Of a DNA stretch of 64,000 nt, positions 59,787 through 64,000 are shown piece after piece. The DNA is from Pyxicephalus adspersus (taxonomy: Eukaryota; Chordata; Amphibia; Anura; Pyxicephalidae), in contig NC_092858.1 in NCBI RefSeq assembly GCF_032062135.1, positions 121,450,148-121,514,147 on the forward strand, given 5' to 3'. The translations under genes were made by a program, and so were the position numbers. Under the pieces are notes generated by a model, which worked only from the letters and a program-made list of their open reading frames with translations, was not told the origin of the DNA and searched no databases. Every line of letters begins with the position of its first letter. The first letter of the stretch is position 1.

Positions 59787-59904
59787 GGCGCATGGATCAG
59801 CAGCTCAGGAGTTATAGTGACTGGAAACCGTTTCACTCCCTGTTATCCCTATGGTTTGTTCAATACCTAAATTATTATATAATAGGATACAGAAGGCCCT
59901 GTAA
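59787..59904. other. Short spacer
   Basis: Unassigned; may hold the rest of the hAT relic. Confidence 0.3.
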
Positions 59905-61098
59905 ACAGACGTCCATACATAATAAATCCAAAAATTAGGTTATGTGTAATAAAGTGGAATGGCAAAGGGAATAAATATTGAACACATAAAAAATAAAGTG
60001 CAAAAAAGCATGGAAAGTTAAGAAACCTACTAAAATATGTCAGTATTTACAAAGGAATCCTGCCCCCTATCAGTGCAAATTATTATCAGCTGGTTTAGTG
60101 CTAATTGATGGCCTGTAAAAAGGTTTCTCATTACCAAGGTATCACACAAGAAGCATCTCATGATGGGTAAAAGCAAAGAGCTCTCCCAAGACCTTTGCAG
60201 CCCTTATATTGCAAAACATACTGATGGTATTGGTTACAGACTTTGTCTAAGTTTCTGAATAGTCCAGTGAGTACTGTTGGAGCCATAATCTGAAAGAACA
60301 TAATTTAATTCAAAACCAGTCACGACTAGGTGCTCCTCGCAAGATTCTGACACAGGAGTCAAAATAATATTCAGAAAATGTGTCCAAGAGCCAAGGAACA
60401 CTTGCGGGGAGGTTAGGAAAGACCTGTAATTAGCAGGTACAACTGTTTCAAAGAAAACATGTAATGCACTCACCCCTCATGGCCTTTATGCACACTCACC
60501 ACAGAAGACTCTACTGCTGAAGAAAAAAGCAAGTTGAAGCTCATTTAAAATTCACTAAACAACATTTAGACAAGTCAGTGAAATACTGGGAATATATAGT
60601 CTGATCAGATGATACCAAAATTTAATTTTTTGGATGTCATTGCATGCATTGCATGTTTGGAGGAGAAATGGCACCACGCATCACCCAAAAACCACCATAC
60701 CAACAGTGAAGTTTGGGGGTAGGAACATTATGGTGCAGGGCTATTTTTCAGCATATAGTACTGGCAGACTTCATATAATTGAAGGAAGGATGAAAGGAGA
60801 AATGTACAGGGACATGCTGATAAGAATCCACTGTCATCTACCAGGATACTGAAGATGAAACAAGGGTGGACATTTCAGCAAGACAATGATCCCAAACACA
60901 CAGCCAAGGAAACTCTCAATTGGTTCCAGAGAAAGAAAATAAAGCTGCCAAAATGGTCCAGTCAATCACCCAACTTTAATCCATTTGAAAATCAATGTAA
61001 AGAACTGAAGATCAGCGTTCATAGAAGAGGCCCCTGGAACATTCAAGGTTTGAAGACAGTTTGTGCAGAAGAATGAGCCAAAATCACACCTGAGTCTC
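59905..61098 (+). mobile_element. Tc1-type transposon remnant
   Basis: Starts within the terminal region ('aaattaggttatgtgtaata', 'aaagtggaatg', 'aataaatattgaacac') and ends at 'agccaaaatcacacctgag', where relatives continue with the last part of the transposase. Both outer ends are missing. Confidence 0.85.
60160..61076 (+). pseudogene. Tc1 transposase pseudogene, DD34E
   Basis: Cut-and-paste transposase of the Tc1 group. The N-terminus starts MMGKSKELSQDL and AKHTDGIGYR (helix-turn-helix region); the segment around 60240-60540 is full of stops and frameshifts. Catalytic core: SDDTKI at about 60615 (first Asp; the expected Trp before it is a TGA), [34 protein letters not shown], then [17 protein letters not shown] (second Asp) and [15 protein letters not shown] (Glu). 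I count 34 residues between the second Asp and the Glu. It lacks the usual end after KTVCAEE. Usual length is about 340 residues. Dead. Confidence 0.9.
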
Positions 61099-62090
61099 AA
61101 TAGAAAGTGTAAACTTCATGGTGTAAGCTGACACGCCAGATACAGGGACCCAGGGTCTTCCTCAGGACTATCACCCTTAAATTCAGTTAAGCAGTGAAGG
61201 TTTTTTCACAAGAAATAAGAATTTGGTAAACCATATATTTTTGCAATAAAGTGAGCAAGGCAGTAGCCAGAAATAATGGTCAGGAAAATATTTTCAAGAC
61301 CAGAGGTTTATACATTGAAAAGAAAATATTTCAATAACCTAATTTCTGTGGGCTGTGCCTATGGGCAGAATATAAATGTTGATTTTGAGACTGGAACCAA
61401 ACTTTTTAAAGCCAGTAATAATGATTAATTGAGGAAAATAGCATGAGACATACAGTGACTTTTTCAGAAGCAGGGCATTAATTGGACCATGTGATCACTG
61501 ACAATGTAGGTTGGATGTCCCTGGTATTTAAAGCATTTCCATTTGTCCTCTAAATAAATTAAGTAACATGAACCTCAGGGATCTACTTTAGTAAAAATTT
61601 TAACTCAATGGGCTCTTTGATAAGTGATAAGTGAGCTCTTTGATAAGTGACAGAAAAGAGTGGTCCTTAATGGCATTCAGTTGCCATTGAGAAACTTAGT
61701 GATAAAGCTTTTTAGATGGTTTTCAAATATGTATTCAGACATTATTCAGACCCTGGAAGAATGAGAGGATATACACACACTGTTCGGAAAGTTGGGCCTG
61801 TAATCAGGTCACATTGATAACACTGGCCAACAAACATTTTCCTGCCAAACAGAATAAAGTCATTTTAGGTTATGTTTGATGCACAGATTCCAAATATGGT
61901 ACTAGTTTTGCTAGACTGGCTCTAGTTTTTGAAATAATGACCTCAATAATTAACATGAAAATTAAGCAAAATTAAACTAGATATGCCTACGTATACAAAA
62001 TTAAACTTTTGAAATACTTAATGTCAATATATACTATATTCAGTATATTTACAGAACTAAAGATAAAAAGTCATTGAAAAACTCTGTATG
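61099..62090. other. AT-rich non-coding DNA
   Basis: Contains a short duplication (ctctttgataagtga at about 61614 and 61635). May include the 3' flank of the gene relic to its right. Confidence 0.4.
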
Positions 62091-62298
62091 ATTTCCTTTT
62101 ATGCTGATGATCAGGACAATCACGTTAAAGGCTCCAGCAGTAGTCTGCCATCATGTGTCTATCCCATCTGCCCTGATACCTTTCTTCCATCATCTTTAAA
62201 ACTTGATGGAACCTCTCCCCTTTTTCCCCACTGAAATCACCAAGGCTTTTTGGGAAATTTTTGCCAATGGCGATAGTGTACCTTTATGCTCATAGAAG

Positions 62299-63017
62299 TG
62301 TTAGGAAATGCTCATCTGTCTGGCGGCTCCGTGCTGTGCACCATCGTGGTAATAAACACTGTCTGTTCTGTCAAGGAATGTCAATTGCGGCAGCCAGGAG
62401 AACTGGGATACCAGCAGCCCCTGCTTCCCTTTAGATGTGCAGCCTGATAGATTTATGTCATCCCCAGCATCCATTGTTAGGCTGTGCACTACTAAAGGGG
62501 ATTCTAGAGATTGACCAGTTCCTGATTCAGTCCTGCACTGCTATCGGCTGCTGGGACTTTAAAGCCTCTCTGCTCCCAGTCATCATTGCCTGTTGTAATG
62601 TATAGGTGGGCTAATCTGTGCTGAAGTGTGTTTTCGTCTGATTTATTGATGCTGTCCTTGCCTGTTCCTGACAACCCGCTTGAACTCCTGGTCCGACCTT
62701 TGCCTGTGACCCCGACTCTGCTTGTGCCTTTTCCTTTGTACTTTGTTTGGTGGACTGATCTCTTGTGTATGACCTCTGCTCTGTATTCTGGACTTTGCTC
62801 TGTTGGAATCTTCNTACTGCTTTATCTGTGGGCTCCTGGCTTGCTGCCAGCCCATTCCCAGACACCATCCCTTGCGCAGTAAGTCCTGGGGGCAACCGAG
62901 TGCTGGGAGACATAACCAGCCTCCCGAGGCTGAGTGGGGGCTGCTATAGGTAAAGGCTGCCGTGTTAGGTTGGGGCACTGTTGTTTAATGAGGACTGGTG
63001 CTGACCAGGACCTTACG
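62299..63017 (+). repeat. 5' LTR of the gypsy-type element
   Basis: About 719 bp, ending ccttacg by alignment with the second LTR, or a few bases later at ccttacgttaca. It holds an ambiguous base N at 62814, where the second LTR has G. Confidence 0.7.
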
Positions 63018-63049
63018 TTACAAAAGGTCTGACAAAACTACCCACCGTT

Positions 63050-63371
63050 ATGGAGGATCTCCACCAACAAATACAGTTCCTGACAGATGCTGTTAACCAG
63101 TTGGCACAACACGTGGCTGCTCAGGAGCTTCAAAGGCAGGATGTGGATCCTGCTTTGGTGGCCCCTCCTGTGGAAACCCAAGATTCCTCTTCCAGAAAAA
63201 TTTTCAAGTGAACGTCAAAAGTTTGCAAATTTCATGAATGTTTGCTAATTATATTTTTGGCTGCGGCCATTCTCTTCTGGCACAGAATCTTAGAGAGTGG
63301 GCCTAGTCATCTCCCTACTCCAGGGTGATTCCCAGACATGGGCCTTCAATCTGCCTCAGGGGGACCCAGCT
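63050..63371 (+). pseudogene. gag remnant
   Basis: Gag is the structural protein that packages the element's RNA. The first frame starts with ATG at 63050 and reads MEDLHQQIQFL and VNQLAQHVAAQE, a predicted coiled coil, until a TGA at 63209. A +1 frame then carries the capsid-like part with LPEKFSSERQKFANFM, a TAA, WLRPFSSG, a TAG and ISLLQGDSQTWAFNLP before running into the second LTR. The SLLxGxxxxWA motif is typical of Ty3/gypsy and retroviral-like gag proteins of vertebrates. With one frameshift and at least three stops it is not functional. About 107 codons remain of an expected several hundred. Confidence 0.75.
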
Positions 63372-63631
63372 CCCTCTTGTGTATGACCTCTGCTCTGTAT
63401 TCTGGACTTTGCTCTGTTGGAATCTTCGTACTGCTTTATCTGTGGGCTCCTGGCTTGCTGCCAGCCCATTTCTAGACACCATCCATTGCGCAGTAAGTCC
63501 TGGGGCCAACCGAGTGCTGTGAGACATAACCAGTCTCCCGAGACTGAGCAGGGGCTGCTATAGGTGAAGACTGCAGTGTTAGATTGGGGGGCTGGTGTGT
63601 GGTGAGGTCTGGTGCTGACCAAGGCCTTACA
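63372..63631 (+). repeat. 3' LTR of the gypsy-type element, 5'-truncated
   Basis: About 260 bp collinear with 62760-63017, about 90% alike by eye ('ctcttgtgtatgacctctgc', 'ttgctgccagcccatt', 'gcgcagtaagtcctgggg'). Confidence 0.8.
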
Positions 63632-64000
63632 AGTAGCACCCACATTTTTAAAGTTTGCACCACTTCTTTACAATTTTGTGCTTTATGGTTACCCAAGAAT
63701 CTCGTGACAACCATGACATAGCTGTGCTAGGCTGAAGCTTCAGTATCAGTCATGTAACTTGTGAAATTGGAATCATTTATCAGTTTCCGAATCTGGGGTC
63801 TAACAAAGATTCCTGCTTTTAATGTTTCAGGTCCCAATCCAGGGAAGAATCTACAAATGTATTTGAAGCAATCACCATCCTTGTTCAGAGCTCTAACAAA
63901 TAGCCTCATTAACCCCAACTACACTATGTGTAGTGGAGGGAGTATGATTTTTTTCTTTTTCAACCATTGGGTCAATAATGATGTTAGCTGATCCTTTTTT

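Larger units (their letters stand above)
62299..63631 (+). mobile_element. Ty3/gypsy-type LTR element, internally deleted
   Basis: Two related LTRs (62299-63017 and the 3' part 63372-63631) flank a short internal region with a broken gag. The outer ends read TGTTAGG and CCTTACA, and the flanks AGAAG (62294-62298) and AGTAG (63632-63636) fit a 5-bp target duplication with one change. Pol is absent. The second LTR lacks its first 460 bp or so. It sits inside the gene relic. A Ty3/gypsy origin is inferred from the gag. Confidence 0.78.
62091..64000 (-). pseudogene. Relic of a conserved gene of unknown function, split by an LTR element
   Basis: The reverse-strand coding order is: ILPPLHI (about 63935), an in-frame TAG, LGLMRLFVRALNKDGDCFKY, FPGLGPETLKAGIF, PQIRKLINDSNFTSYMTDTE (63727-63930), then after a frameshift FLGNHKAQNCKE (about 63690) and ANFKNVGAT ending near 63637. 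After the inserted LTR element it resumes with MSIKVHY (about 62291), GEKGERFHQVLKMMEERYQG and RWDRHMMADYCWSLQRDCPD (62100-62220). I recognise these blocks, notably GERFHQ...MEERYQG-W...MMADYCW, as a protein family seen in many invertebrates and some vertebrates, usually in repeated copies, but I do not know its function. It may be a gene carried by a mobile element. The window edge cuts its start. Confidence 0.62.

Noticed and set aside
62611..63714. Set of ORFs of 62-111 codons on both strands
   Set aside because: They come from the LTR sequence and are repeated in the second LTR; only the gag frames on the forward strand match a protein family.
1..64000. CRISPR arrays, operons, bacterial promoters
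   Set aside because: The DNA is clearly eukaryotic; no regularly spaced short repeats with unique spacers were seen.

Overview
This window looks like repeat-rich, AT-rich vertebrate nuclear DNA, most likely from a frog (anuran, perhaps ranoid). The basis is the mix of repeats: a palindromic 'cctgatttattaaagct' MITE in at least eight copies, a 'ttaaagtggaac' MITE family, a tRNA-headed SINE ending in 'cgctatataaat', and CR1-, L1-, Tc1-, hAT-, Helitron- and Ty3/gypsy-type elements. I match these families from memory of amphibian genomes, not from a search. I could not identify a single intact host gene or a convincing host exon; the window reads as intergenic or deep intronic sequence colonised by successive waves of transposons.

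Layout. 0-8.7 kb: a CpG-rich 80-codon ORF of unknown origin, MITEs, a reverse-strand SINE, an unexplained 205-codon ORF and an LTR-like repeat. 8.7-10.4 kb: the 3' end of a Helitron with its terminal hairpin beside a Helitron replicase N-terminal region, then a SINE with a hAT MITE inside it. 10.4-30 kb: mostly AT-rich unique DNA with a palindromic MITE, a SINE/LINE tail, a Helitron 5'-like tandem block, a second LTR-like copy and a hairpin-rich repeat at 25.7-26.2 kb. 30-32.4 kb: a dead Tc1 transposase gene split by a 613-bp 5'-truncated LINE with a GCCTT target duplication, followed by a palindromic MITE. 33-45 kb: seven more copies of the palindromic MITE plus TA microsatellites. 47 kb: a TTAA-flanked MITE built almost wholly of consecutive hairpins. 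51-55.7 kb: a CR1-like LINE remnant with a ruined catalytic motif, then a reverse-strand L1-like ORF2 remnant that keeps its FADD motif but is cut by a MITE and swollen by an in-frame TA tract. 58.7-61.1 kb: a hAT transposase relic, a clean hAT MITE with a perfect 8-bp target duplication, and a second Tc1 (DD34E) pseudogene. 62.1-64 kb: a reverse-strand relic of a conserved gene family of unknown function, split by a Ty3/gypsy-type element with two LTRs and a broken gag.

How the parts relate. Every transposase, replicase and reverse transcriptase seen here is interrupted by stops, frameshifts, deletions or insertions, so none is likely to work. Nesting gives a relative chronology: SINE before hAT MITE; Tc1 before LINE; L1 before TTAA MITE; hAT transposase relic before hAT MITE; unknown gene before LTR element. 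The most informative points are the shared 3' tail of the SINE and the LINE (a likely LINE-SINE partnership), the hairpin-chain MITE, the internally deleted Helitron, and the unknown gene family at the right edge. I did not find a new defence, metabolic or regulatory system.
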